64,000 nt of DNA from Chryseobacterium indologenes. GTDB lineage: Bacteria; Bacteroidota; Bacteroidia; Flavobacteriales; Weeksellaceae. The stretch covers positions 1,612,001 to 1,676,000 of the forward strand of contig NZ_CP018786.1 in NCBI RefSeq assembly GCF_002025665.1. The letters are read 5' to 3'. Shown piece by piece: positions 9,234 through 17,431 of this stretch (position 1 is the stretch's first letter; every line of letters starts with the position of its first letter). The translations under genes and the position numbers were made by a program. Under the pieces are notes generated by a model, which did not search any database, was not told the DNA's origin, and worked only from the letters and a program-made list of their open reading frames with translations.

Positions 9234-9887
9234 ATGCTTACAAAAGAACAAATTGCCAAAAGAATTTCAAAAGAACTGAAAGATCGTTATTATGTAAACC
9301 TGGGAATTGGGATTCCTACTTTGGTTGCCAACTATGTTCCGGAAGGTATTTCCGTAGAATTCCAGAGTGAAAATGGAGTTTTGGGGATGGGACCTTTCCC
9401 TTTCGAAGGAGAAGAAGATGCGGATATCATCAATGCCGGAAAACAGACCATTACTATTCTGGAAGGAGGTTCATTCTTTGATTCAGCCTTTAGTTTCGGG
9501 ATGATTCGTGGTCAGAAAGTAGACCTTACCATCCTTGGAGCAATGGAAGTTTCAGAAAACGGAGATATTGCCAACTGGAAAATTCCTGGAAAAATGGTGA
9601 AAGGAATGGGAGGAGCAATGGATCTTGTAGCTTCTGCAGAAAATATTATCGTTGCAATGATGCATGTAAACAAAGCAGGAGAAAGTAAAATCCTTAAAAA
9701 ATGTACACTTCCTTTAACAGGAGTAAACTGTGTTAAAAAAGTGGTTACTGAATTAGCTGTTCTGGATGTAACTCCGGCAGGGTTTAAACTGGTGGAAAGA
9801 GCACCGGGAGTTTCAGTAGAAGATATTATCAAAGCTACAGAAGCAGATCTGATCATTGAAGGAGAAATTCCTGAAATGCAATTCTAA
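9234..9887 (+). CDS. scoB: 3-oxoacid CoA-transferase subunit B
   Basis: A 217-residue beta subunit of succinyl-CoA:3-ketoacid CoA-transferase. It has the family start (LTKEQIAKRISKEL), the YVNLGIGIPTLVANY block, and the catalytic glutamate in the EFQSENGVLGMGP motif (E46), which forms the glutamyl-CoA intermediate. The later GGAMDLV and C-terminal VTPAGFKLVERAPGVSVEDI blocks are also present. It works with the scoA product. The gene is on its own strand unit, with a strong terminator 14 bp downstream. Confidence 0.96.
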   Translation: MLTKEQIAKRISKELKDRYYVNLGIGIPTLVANYVPEGISVEFQSENGVLGMGPFPFEGEEDADIINAGKQTITILEGGSFFDSAFSFGMIRGQKVDLTILGAMEVSENGDIANWKIPGKMVKGMGGAMDLVASAENIIVAMMHVNKAGESKILKKCTLPLTGVNCVKKVVTELAVLDVTPAGFKLVERAPGVSVEDIIKATEADLIIEGEIPEMQF

Positions 9888-9900
9888 TCTGATGATAAAT

Positions 9901-9939
9901 AAAAAGTTTCGGCCTCACTTTGTGAGGCCGAAACTTTTT
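9901..9939 (+). terminator. Strong rho-independent terminator after scoB
   Basis: A long perfect stem (AAAAAGTTTCGGCCTCAC with its complement ending in CGAAACTTTTT) with a three-base loop and flanking A and T runs. Confidence 0.9.
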
Positions 9940-10298
9940 ACAATATAGGAAACTATCATTTAAAATTTGATCAATATTTCTATTGCTAGCCTAAAAGCGA
10001 CATAGGAGATCGTAGCGTTAAAAAAATAATTCCTGTGAACGTTAAGAAAATTCTTCTGTCCGAAGCGCGAGACCAATTCAGAACTGATTAATAAATAATG
10101 ATTTCGCGCAAGTTTAGAATTTTTAGAGAACAGGATTTATTTTTAGCGAAGAGCTCCCAGTCTTGAATTTTTGTTTCTTTTGTTTCAAGACAAAAGAAAT
10201 TAAAAACAAAAAAAAGCTGTTTCATCATGAAACAGCTTAAATATCTTAACGGTTAGCATGTCAAACTAACTTCTAACCTCTAATATCTAACTTCTTAT
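9940..10298. other. Convergent spacer with hairpins, no gene
   Basis: Between the scoB terminator and the DUF4197 gene I see no credible ORF. A perfect hairpin (TTTCTTTTGT / ACAAAAGAAA, 10174-10199) lies in the middle. Phrases such as GTCCGAAGCGCGAGACC look like degenerate dispersed-repeat sequence. The terminator of the DUF4197 gene is at the right-hand end. Confidence 0.5.
10214..10238 (-). terminator. Terminator of the DUF4197 gene
   Basis: AAGCTGTTTCA pairs with TGAAACAGCTT. Read on the minus strand it is followed by a run of eight T residues. Confidence 0.8.
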
Positions 10299-11114
10299 TT
10301 ATTTCCCATCCTGAGCCCCAAAAACCTTTTGCAAAATACTCGTTGTTCTCATTGCAGGCGTATTTCTGATCCCGCTTTCTTTATCTGCTACCATTTTGAA
10401 AACACCATTAATGGTTTCTGTAGTAACATATTCGTTAAGATCTGTAGTGACAGCCTGTCCGGTAAATGTATTATATTTTGAAATGAGATTTTTCCAAAGC
10501 GTATCAGCGCCAACTTTTCCTAAAGAAGCTTTTACTTTAGGCTGAAAAGCATTGAAAAGCTGAGTCTGAGTCTTTCCCTGAAGGTAGCTTGTTGCAGCAT
10601 TATTACTGCCTAATAAAATATTTTTGGCATCCGTAATCGTCATGGAAGTAATGGCATTTGTAAAAATAGGTGCAGCTTCAGTTACGGCATCTTCAGCAGC
10701 TCTGTTCAGTAATTTTACTCCTTCATCAGCAAGACTTCCCATTCCAATAGAACGTAAAGTAGTGTCGATTTTTCTTAATTTTTCAGGCATTAAAATCTTT
10801 ACAGCTTCATTTTTGAAAAAACCATCCGTTACGGCCAGTTTTTTTACTCCATCTGTTACTCCCATACTTAAAGCCTCTTTTAATCCTGAGGAAATCTGGG
10901 TAGAAGTAAGGTTTCCAAGGCCGGCAGATGAATTGTTAGAACCGGATCCCGTAGTGGTAGTCTTAGGAGAAGTTGCAGTACCCGTATTTTTTACCGGAAC
11001 ATTAAGGTCTACTCCTGTTTTATCTTTAACGGCAGATTTTATGATATCAAAAATTTGTGCCTGTGTTGACATTGAGAATAATAATGCTGCTGCCAGAAAA
11101 ATGTTTTTTTTCAT
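10299..11114 (-). CDS. Exported DUF4197 family protein
   Basis: A 271-residue protein with a signal peptide ending near residue 20 (STQAQ). A low-complexity Thr/Ser/Gly linker (~43-65) follows, then an alpha-helical domain matching DUF4197: SGLKEALSMGVTDGVKKLAVTDGFFKNEAVKILMPEKL, then NRAAEDAVTEAAPIF, and a C-terminal VTTDLNEYVTTETINGVFKMVADKE block. The family is common in Bacteroidota and Proteobacteria and has no known biochemical role. The product is probably periplasmic. Family assignment is from memory of the conserved blocks. Confidence 0.85.
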   Translation of the reverse strand: MKKNIFLAAALLFSMSTQAQIFDIIKSAVKDKTGVDLNVPVKNTGTATSPKTTTTGSGSNNSSAGLGNLTSTQISSGLKEALSMGVTDGVKKLAVTDGFFKNEAVKILMPEKLRKIDTTLRSIGMGSLADEGVKLLNRAAEDAVTEAAPIFTNAITSMTITDAKNILLGSNNAATSYLQGKTQTQLFNAFQPKVKASLGKVGADTLWKNLISKYNTFTGQAVTTDLNEYVTTETINGVFKMVADKESGIRNTPAMRTTSILQKVFGAQDGK

Positions 11115-11351
11115 CCTATTTTTTTACAAATTTAAACCTTTTAATTTTTTTTAAGTCGATTAAGTGGATCAAAAAACAAACCATAATGTACAGGATATAA
11201 TAGAATAATTTCTATAGATATGGTTTAATAATTGTAAATTATTTATTTCACAAGAATATAAACGATTTAAAATGTTTACATTTTGTTTTTTAAAAAAGGT
11301 TCAAAGAGTTTTGAAAAATAATTATCTTAGCTCAAACCTTAACCACATCCA

Positions 11352-13616
11352 ATGATACGGACTTTTTTAGTACTTTTTGTATTGATTTCAAACGTGATTT
11401 TTGCCCAAAATAAATTAAACCTAATCCCTTATCCTCAAAAAGTTCAACTTTTACAGGGAGAATTTGTAATCCCCAAAACGTTCGTTCTAAACGGTAACCT
11501 GCCAAAAGAGGAAACAGAATATTTCAAAAAAAGGATTGGTTCTCAGTTAGACTTTCAATATGCTCAGAAAGGTGGTGAGATTCATTTAACAAACTCTGTA
11601 ATTCCTTCACCTTCGGAACCAGAGACTCAGCAGAAAAAAGAATATTATTCAATAGAAATTTCTCCAAAGCAAATTCATATTAAGTCCTATACGAAACAAG
11701 GGTATTTTCTGGCTCTTCAAACTTTGGTTCAGATTATTGAACAGTATAAAGAGGGAAAGAAAATTCCTGCTATGAAAATCGAAGATCAGCCGAAATTTGC
11801 ATGGAGAGGAATGCATTTAGATGTATGCCGTCATTTTTTCACTGTTGATGAGGTGAAACAGTATATCGATTATCTGGCGATGTATAAACTGAACACTTTT
11901 CACTGGCATTTAACCGATGATCAGGGATGGAGAATTGAAATTAAAAAATATCCTAAGCTTACTCAGATCGGCTCAAAACGTAAAGAATCCATGATCGGGG
12001 CTTATGTTGATAATACATTTGACGGAAAACCTTACGGACCTTATTTTTATACCCAGGAACAAATAAAAGAAGTGGTAAAATACGCTCAGGACAGACACAT
12101 TACTGTGGTCCCTGAAATTGAAATGCCTGGGCATGCATTGGCAGCTTTATCAGCATATCCTGAACTGGCATGTACCAAAGGTCCTTTTGAATCTGCTACG
12201 AAATGGGGTGTTTTTGATGATGTTTTCTGTCCGAAAGATGAAACATTTACTTTTCTGGAAAACGTTTTGGATGAGGTAATCAAATTATTCCCTTCCCAAT
12301 ACATTCACATTGGGGGTGATGAGTGCCCGAAAACACGATGGAAAGAATGTGCACACTGCCAGGAATTGATTAAGAAAAATAATTTAAAAGATGAACATGG
12401 TTTGCAAAGCTACTTTATTCATCGAATTGAAAAATATGTCAACAGCAAAGGACGAAAAATTATTGGCTGGGATGAAATTTTAGAAGGCGGGTTAGCTCCG
12501 AATGCAGCAGTAATGAGCTGGACAGGGGTGAACGGAGGCATTGAAGCTGCAAAATCAAAACACTTTGCCGTAATGACACCAGGAGCCTATTGCTATTTCG
12601 ATCACTATCAGGGAGATCCGCAATCTGAACCTAATGCTTTTGGTGGTTTTACTCCTTTAGAAAAAGTATATTCTTATAATCCTATTCCGTCCGAACTGAA
12701 TGCTGAACAGGCTAAATACATTATGGGAGTTCAGGCTAACTTGTGGACAGAGTATATTTTAGATTTCAAACAGGTACAGTACATGATTTTTCCAAGATTA
12801 ATGGCGCTTTCTGAAGTAGGATGGGGAACTTCAGATCCTAAGAACTATAAAGAATTTGAAAACAGAGTGATCAATCAGTTTAAAGTTCTGGATGGTATGA
12901 AGGTTAACTATGCCAAAAGCATTTATAATATCACCGGAAAGGTAATTCCTTCCAATACGGGAATTGCCTACGAATTGTCAACCTCGCAAAACACAAACGG
13001 AATAAGATATACACTGGACGGAACAAATCCTTCCATCAATTCTAAAACGTATCAGAATGCAGTTCAGATTCCTAATTCTTTAACTATTAAATCAGCTTAT
13101 TTTGAAGAGGGTCAGCTGAAAAGTGCCGTGTCTGTACAACCATTTACCATTTCAAAGACTACTGGGAAAAAGATAACTTTAGAACAGCAACCTAGCGAAA
13201 ACTATTCTTTTGGAGGAGCTTTCACCTTAGTAGACGGTATTATCGGAAATGTAAAACAGCTGGGTAAAACATGGCTGGGCTTTCAGGGAAAAGATGTAGT
13301 GGCAACAATAGATTTGGGACAGAAAACAACTTTTTCAGAAGTGTATTTCAATACTCTTGAGAATAAAGGAAGCTGGATACATCTGGCTAAATCTGCAAAG
13401 ATCTATGTTTCTGATGATAACAGTAATTTTAAACTGATCAAAGAAATCGGAACTGCAGAAATTAAAAATACTACTGGAAAAATCAAACTGAATGTAGGGG
13501 CGCAGAATGCGAAATACCTGAAAGTAACTATTGAAAATGCTGGCATTATTCCGGCAGGAAATCCCGGAGCAGATTCTAAAGCATGGTTGTTTGTCGATGA
13601 AATTGGCGTAAATTAG
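11352..13616 (+). CDS. GH20 beta-N-acetylhexosaminidase with F5/8-type C-terminal domain
   Basis: A 754-residue exported glycosidase. A signal peptide ends near residue 19 (VIFAQ). Residues ~20-150 are the GH20b domain and ~155-510 the GH20 catalytic barrel, with HWHLTDDQGWRIEIKKYPKLT, PEIEMPGHALAAL and the catalytic Asp-Glu pair in HIGGDECPKTRW (D323, E324). A chitobiase-type C-terminal module (YTLDGTNPS) and a discoidin-like domain (~620-754) follow. It removes terminal GlcNAc or GalNAc from chitin fragments or N-glycans; the neighbouring glycosylasparaginase and beta-mannosidase favour glycoprotein glycans. The next gene, a Crp/Fnr regulator, starts 8 bp after the stop. Confidence 0.95.
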   Translation: MIRTFLVLFVLISNVIFAQNKLNLIPYPQKVQLLQGEFVIPKTFVLNGNLPKEETEYFKKRIGSQLDFQYAQKGGEIHLTNSVIPSPSEPETQQKKEYYSIEISPKQIHIKSYTKQGYFLALQTLVQIIEQYKEGKKIPAMKIEDQPKFAWRGMHLDVCRHFFTVDEVKQYIDYLAMYKLNTFHWHLTDDQGWRIEIKKYPKLTQIGSKRKESMIGAYVDNTFDGKPYGPYFYTQEQIKEVVKYAQDRHITVVPEIEMPGHALAALSAYPELACTKGPFESATKWGVFDDVFCPKDETFTFLENVLDEVIKLFPSQYIHIGGDECPKTRWKECAHCQELIKKNNLKDEHGLQSYFIHRIEKYVNSKGRKIIGWDEILEGGLAPNAAVMSWTGVNGGIEAAKSKHFAVMTPGAYCYFDHYQGDPQSEPNAFGGFTPLEKVYSYNPIPSELNAEQAKYIMGVQANLWTEYILDFKQVQYMIFPRLMALSEVGWGTSDPKNYKEFENRVINQFKVLDGMKVNYAKSIYNITGKVIPSNTGIAYELSTSQNTNGIRYTLDGTNPSINSKTYQNAVQIPNSLTIKSAYFEEGQLKSAVSVQPFTISKTTGKKITLEQQPSENYSFGGAFTLVDGIIGNVKQLGKTWLGFQGKDVVATIDLGQKTTFSEVYFNTLENKGSWIHLAKSAKIYVSDDNSNFKLIKEIGTAEIKNTTGKIKLNVGAQNAKYLKVTIENAGIIPAGNPGADSKAWLFVDEIGVN

Positions 13617-13624
13617 AATAAAAA

Positions 13625-14266
13625 ATGCAGGACGACACCATACTTTCTTCAGAATTCTCATCATCACCAGAATTGGTAGAAAAGTTGTATCAATATGGTG
13701 TAACGAAAAGTTACCATCAAGGAGATATTATTCTAGATGAAAATGCTTCCATCCGTTCTATTCCTATCGTGATGAAAGGAATGCTGAAAGTAATCAGAAC
13801 AGAAGAAGACGGGCGTGAAATTTTACTATACTATATCAAGGCTGGAGAAAGCTGTATCATGTCTTTTCTGGGCGGAATGCACAATGAAAAAAGCATTGTA
13901 AAAGCTGAAATTGAAGAAGATGCTGAAATTCTTTTTCTTCCGGTAGATAAGGTGTCTTTATTCATTAAAGAACATCCGGAATGGCTGGATTATATTTTCA
14001 GATTGTATCATAAAAGATTTGAAGAACTATTAGATATTATCAATGCCATTGCTTTCAAAAAAGTAGACGAAAGACTTCTCAACCTATTGCAGAAAAAATC
14101 TGAACTCACCGGCTCTGAAACCATTCACACGACCCATGAACAACTTGCTAATGAATTGGGAACTGCAAGGGTAGTGGTATCAAGACTCCTGAAACAGCTT
14201 GAAGAAGACGGAAAACTCCAGCTGGGAAGAAATAAAATCGTTCTCCTGAAAACCCTGAACTCATAA
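13625..14266 (+). CDS. Crp/Fnr-family regulator of the sulfur block
   Basis: A 213-residue regulator. The cyclic-nucleotide-binding-type barrel covers ~20-120 (HQGDIILDENASIRSIPIVMKGMLKVI, LLYYIKAGESCIMSF) and a winged HTH covers ~140-208 (THEQLANELGTARVVVSRLLKQLEEDGKLQL). The cAMP-binding signature is not evident and there is only one Cys (C77), so it is neither a classic CRP nor an Fe-S FNR. Its gene precedes the sulfur block, whose two promoters carry near-identical operator-like sites centred about 41 bp upstream of the inferred start. I therefore infer it is the activator of that block. A sulfide, persulfide or redox signal is plausible but not shown. Confidence 0.88.
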   Translation: MQDDTILSSEFSSSPELVEKLYQYGVTKSYHQGDIILDENASIRSIPIVMKGMLKVIRTEEDGREILLYYIKAGESCIMSFLGGMHNEKSIVKAEIEEDAEILFLPVDKVSLFIKEHPEWLDYIFRLYHKRFEELLDIINAIAFKKVDERLLNLLQKKSELTGSETIHTTHEQLANELGTARVVVSRLLKQLEEDGKLQLGRNKIVLLKTLNS

Positions 14267-14310
14267 CATTCACTTCACTTCAATCAAAGATACTCATATT
14301 CCTTTCCTAC

Positions 14311-14382
14311 GGAGGGGTGGCAAAAATTTTTTAAATTTTTGACGGGGTGGTAAAAATCATTGCGAACCAAAGGTGAAGCAAT
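14311..14382. repeat. GGGGTGG direct repeat and REP-like palindrome
   Basis: GGAGGGGTGGCAAAAAT (14311-14327) recurs as GACGGGGTGGTAAAAAT (14341-14357), a 30-bp period. It is followed by a REP-like ATTGC ... GCAAT palindrome (14359-14382). This lies between the Crp/Fnr gene and the sulfur operator. Confidence 0.5.
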
Positions 14383-14460
14383 CTCAAAGAAGAGGAATTA
14401 CTCTAACTTCTTTGTATCCTTTGTGAAACTATTTGTTTTCATTTGTGTTAAAAAATCTCC

Positions 14461-14515
14461 TTATGTAACAAAAGTAACTGTAGACTTCTTTTTACATTCC
14501 CATTTTTGCATCAGA
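14461..14515 (+). promoter_or_regulatory. Operator and promoter of the TauE/SafE gene (sulfur regulon copy 1)
   Basis: A 22-bp site starting TTATGTAACAAAAGTAAC (14461-14482) is followed, after exactly 22 bases, by TTTGCATCAGA (14505-14515). TTTG is taken as the right half of the -7 box, which gives a start near 14513 and puts the site centre near -41.5, the class II activator position of Crp-type proteins. The 15331 copy has the same layout. Confidence 0.7.
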
Positions 14516-14530
14516 ATTAGTTGAATAATA

Positions 14531-15325
14531 ATGGAAATCATAGGATATGCAGCTGCAGTTTTAATAGGAGTTTCTCTTGGTTTAATAGGAGGTGGAGGAA
14601 GTATTCTCACTGTTCCCGTACTTGTTTATCTCTTTGGGATTGATACTTTTCTTGCAACAGAATATTCTCTCTTTGTAGTGGGAATCAGTAGTCTTGTAGG
14701 CTCTGTATCGTATTTTAAAAAAGGATTGATCAATTTTAAAATGGCTTTGGTATTCGGACTTCCTTCGGTAGTTTCCATCTTTCTGACCAGAATATATCTT
14801 CTTCCTTTAATTCCTGAAAAAGTCATAATAATACAGAACTTTACGGTTACCAAAAATATTTTTTTATTATTGATTTTTGCAGGCTTAATGATTCTGGCAT
14901 CCTATAAAATGATCAAAAGTAATTCCTCAAAAGAATCTTTAGAAAGCATTACGAATAAGAATAGTGCTTTTCTGTCAGCAGGGCAAGGTTCAATAGTAGG
15001 TGTTTTAACGGGATTGGTAGGAGCAGGAGGTGGTTTTATGATTATCCCGGCATTAGTGAATCTTTTAAAAGTTCCAATGAAAACTGCAATAGGAACTTCA
15101 TTAGTTATCATTTCTATCAATTCTCTGATCGGTTTTATCTCCTCTGTAAACCATGTAGCAATAGATTGGAAACTGCTGGTTTCTATCACGGCCATTGCTG
15201 TTGTCGGGATTATTATTGGCTCTCAATTATCAAAAAAGATAGACGGTAAGAGACTGAAACCTGCATTCGGATGGTTTATTCTGGTAATGGGTATTTATAT
15301 CATCACGAAAGAAATCTTCCTTTAA
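14531..15325 (+). CDS. TauE/SafE (TSUP) family exporter
   Basis: A 264-residue polytopic inner membrane protein with about eight hydrophobic segments. It has the duplicated glycine-rich TSUP motifs: GVSLGLIGGGGSILTVPVL near the N-terminus and GVLTGLVGAGGGFMIIPAL at the start of the second half. TSUP proteins export sulfite, sulfoacetate or related anions; in the staphylococcal cst operon a TauE protein accompanies persulfide-oxidising enzymes. The next gene here encodes a CstB-like enzyme, so sulfite or thiosulfate efflux is the likely role. It has its own promoter, which shares its operator with the next gene. Confidence 0.9.
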   Translation: MEIIGYAAAVLIGVSLGLIGGGGSILTVPVLVYLFGIDTFLATEYSLFVVGISSLVGSVSYFKKGLINFKMALVFGLPSVVSIFLTRIYLLPLIPEKVIIIQNFTVTKNIFLLLIFAGLMILASYKMIKSNSSKESLESITNKNSAFLSAGQGSIVGVLTGLVGAGGGFMIIPALVNLLKVPMKTAIGTSLVIISINSLIGFISSVNHVAIDWKLLVSITAIAVVGIIIGSQLSKKIDGKRLKPAFGWFILVMGIYIITKEIFL

Positions 15326-15330
15326 TTTTC

Positions 15331-15385
15331 TTATGTAACAAAAGTAGCTGTACAGGAAAAAGGAAAGATGGAAATTTGTATCAGA
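15331..15385 (+). promoter_or_regulatory. Operator and promoter of the CstB-like gene (sulfur regulon copy 2)
   Basis: A 22-bp site (15331-15352) differs from the 14461 copy at one base. It is again followed after 22 bases by TTTGTATCAGA (15375-15385), which matches copy 1 at 10 of 11 positions although the spacer sequences are unrelated. The unit probably drives 15408-17920. Confidence 0.7.
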
Positions 15386-15407
15386 TAATAAATCAAAATA
15401 AAATACA

Positions 15408-16814
15408 ATGAAAATAGAACAGATTTATACAGGATGTCTTGCACAGGGCGCTTACTATATTACCTCAGCGGGAGAAGCCGCAATTATTGATCCTTTAAGA
15501 GAAACACAGCCTTATATCAATAGACTGAAAGAAGATAGAGTAGAATTGAAGTACATCTTTGAAACTCATTTTCATGCAGATTTTGTCAGCGGACATCTGG
15601 ATTTAAGCCATAAAACCGGAGCTCCAATTGTTTATGGACCGACAGCCAATCCCCAGTTTGATGCTGTTATTGCAGAAGATGAACATATATTTGAACTAGG
15701 AGATATTAAAATTAAAGTTCTTCATACACCAGGACATACCCTTGAAAGTTCATGTTATGTGTTGATTGATGAAAATGGCATTGAAAAAGCTCTTTTTAGC
15801 GGTGACACCTTATTCCTTGGAGATGTAGGGCGTCCTGATCTGGCACAGAAAGGAGCAAATATGACTCAGGAAGAACTGGCAGGCCTTTTATATGATAGTT
15901 TGTATCATAAAATTCTGCCTTTACAAGATGATATTACGGTTTATCCAGCTCATGGAGCCGGTTCAGCCTGCGGTAAAAATATGCAGAAAGAAACAATAGA
16001 TACATTGGGAAATCAAAAAAGAACCAATTATGCCTTGAATCAAAAGGATAAACAGAGTTTTATACAAGAAGTAACAGATGGGCTTTTACCTCCGCCAGCT
16101 TATTTCGGAATGAATGTGATGATGAATAAAAAAGGATATAGCAGTTTCGATGAGGTTCTTTCAAAAGGGTTGAATGCTCTTGCCTCTGAGCAGTTTGAAG
16201 AAATTGCTGAAGTTTCAGGAGCTTTGATTTTAGATGTAAGAAACAACCATGATTTTGCCATAGGTTTTATCCCACAGTCTGTCAATATAGGATTGAATGG
16301 TGATTTTGCTCCTTGGGTAGGGGCTTTAATTGCAGATGTCAACCAACCTATTCTTCTGGTAACCGAAAAAGGAACAGAAGAAGAGGCTGTAACCCGATTG
16401 AGTAGAGTAGGATTTGATCACATCTTAGGATTTTTGGATGGAGGTTTCGAAACCTGGAAAAAGAGCGGAAAAGAAATCGATGTTGTCAACCGTATTTCTG
16501 CTGAGCAGTTTGAATCCGAAATCAAAGAAAAAGAAGCAAAAATCATTGATATAAGAAAAGAAATCGAATACAATGCAGAACATATTCATGAAGCTTACAG
16601 TAAACCTCTGGCATACATCAATGAATGGATTCATAAGATAGAACCAATAGAACATTTCTACATGCATTGTGGTAGCGGTTACAGAAGTACAATGGCAGCA
16701 AGCATCCTTCAGGCAAGAGGATACAGAAACTTTTCAGAAATTGAAGGTGGCTTTAAAGCCATTATTTCCACAAGTGTTCCTAAAAGTGATTTTGTGTGTC
16801 AGACTAAAATTTAA
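15408..16814 (+). CDS. CstB-like persulfide dioxygenase-sulfurtransferase (MBL plus two rhodanese domains)
   Basis: A 468-residue three-domain protein. Residues 1-~215 are a metallo-beta-lactamase-fold persulfide dioxygenase with THFHADFVSGH (H54, H56, D58), TPGH (H110), SGDTLF (D133) and YPAHGAGSACGKN (H182, C188). Residues ~245-355 are a rhodanese domain with no Cys in the active loop, so inactive as a sulfurtransferase. Residues ~365-460 are a rhodanese domain with active loop CGSGYRS (C421). This order is that of staphylococcal CstB, which oxidises low-molecular-weight persulfides and releases thiosulfate. With TauE and YeeE/YedE neighbours it forms a persulfide/thiosulfate handling unit. 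The YeeE gene follows after 26 bp, probably in the same operon. Confidence 0.92.
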   Translation: MKIEQIYTGCLAQGAYYITSAGEAAIIDPLRETQPYINRLKEDRVELKYIFETHFHADFVSGHLDLSHKTGAPIVYGPTANPQFDAVIAEDEHIFELGDIKIKVLHTPGHTLESSCYVLIDENGIEKALFSGDTLFLGDVGRPDLAQKGANMTQEELAGLLYDSLYHKILPLQDDITVYPAHGAGSACGKNMQKETIDTLGNQKRTNYALNQKDKQSFIQEVTDGLLPPPAYFGMNVMMNKKGYSSFDEVLSKGLNALASEQFEEIAEVSGALILDVRNNHDFAIGFIPQSVNIGLNGDFAPWVGALIADVNQPILLVTEKGTEEEAVTRLSRVGFDHILGFLDGGFETWKKSGKEIDVVNRISAEQFESEIKEKEAKIIDIRKEIEYNAEHIHEAYSKPLAYINEWIHKIEPIEHFYMHCGSGYRSTMAASILQARGYRNFSEIEGGFKAIISTSVPKSDFVCQTKI

Positions 16815-16840
16815 ATAAATTAGATTAAAAAATAAAAAAG

Positions 16841-17404
16841 ATGTTGGAGATTATAAAAGAGCCCTGGCCGTGGTATGTTGCAGGCCCATTGATCGGACTT
16901 ACCGTTCCTGCTTTATTGATTATGGGAAATAAATCCTTTGGAATAAGTTCTTCGCTGAGACATATCTGTGCAGCCTGTATTCCTGCCAATGTAAATTTTT
17001 TCAAATACAACTGGAAAAAAGAAGCCTGGAATCTATTTTTTGTACTGGGAATCTTCTTCGGAGGAATGATTACAGCCCATCTTCTGGTGAACTCCAATGA
17101 AATAACAGTGAATCCCTATCTGAAAACAGAACTGGCAGGCTATGGAATTACAGACTACAGCAATCTGGTTCCTTTACAGCTGATGAATTTTGAAAGCCTA
17201 TTGACTCTCAAAGGATTTATCATTATGGTAATAGGTGGATTTTTGGTAGGGTTTGGAACAAGATACGCCGGAGGATGCACCAGCGGACATGCAATCATGG
17301 GGCTTTCCAATCTGCAGTGGCCTTCTTTGGTGGCAACAGTATGTTTTATGGTGGGTGGATTTTTAATGGTTAATCTTATTTTACCTATTATTCTTTCTCT
17401 ATAA
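16841..17404 (+). CDS. YeeE/YedE (TsuA-like) transporter, first half-size subunit
   Basis: A 187-residue membrane protein with four to five hydrophobic segments. It has the YeeE/YedE sulfur-transport motifs: SLRHICAACIPAN (C43, C46) and the hallmark RYAGGCTSGHAIMGLSNLQWPS (C146). In TsuA from Spirochaeta such membrane cysteines guide thiosulfate, but there both halves are in one chain. Here the transporter is split between this gene and the next, 27 bp downstream. It probably imports thiosulfate or a related sulfur species, or moves it between compartments, for the CstB-like enzyme upstream. Confidence 0.9.
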   Translation: MLEIIKEPWPWYVAGPLIGLTVPALLIMGNKSFGISSSLRHICAACIPANVNFFKYNWKKEAWNLFFVLGIFFGGMITAHLLVNSNEITVNPYLKTELAGYGITDYSNLVPLQLMNFESLLTLKGFIIMVIGGFLVGFGTRYAGGCTSGHAIMGLSNLQWPSLVATVCFMVGGFLMVNLILPIILSL

Positions 17405-17431
17405 GTATAATTTAAAAAAGAGAATTACATC

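Noticed and set aside
10624..11154. 176-codon ORF opposite the DUF4197 gene
   Set aside because: It is a shadow of the real minus-strand gene, with a composition unlike coding sequence here.
13625..14266. Classic oxygen-sensing FNR
   Set aside because: Only one Cys is present and the N-terminal Fe-S cysteine cluster is absent.
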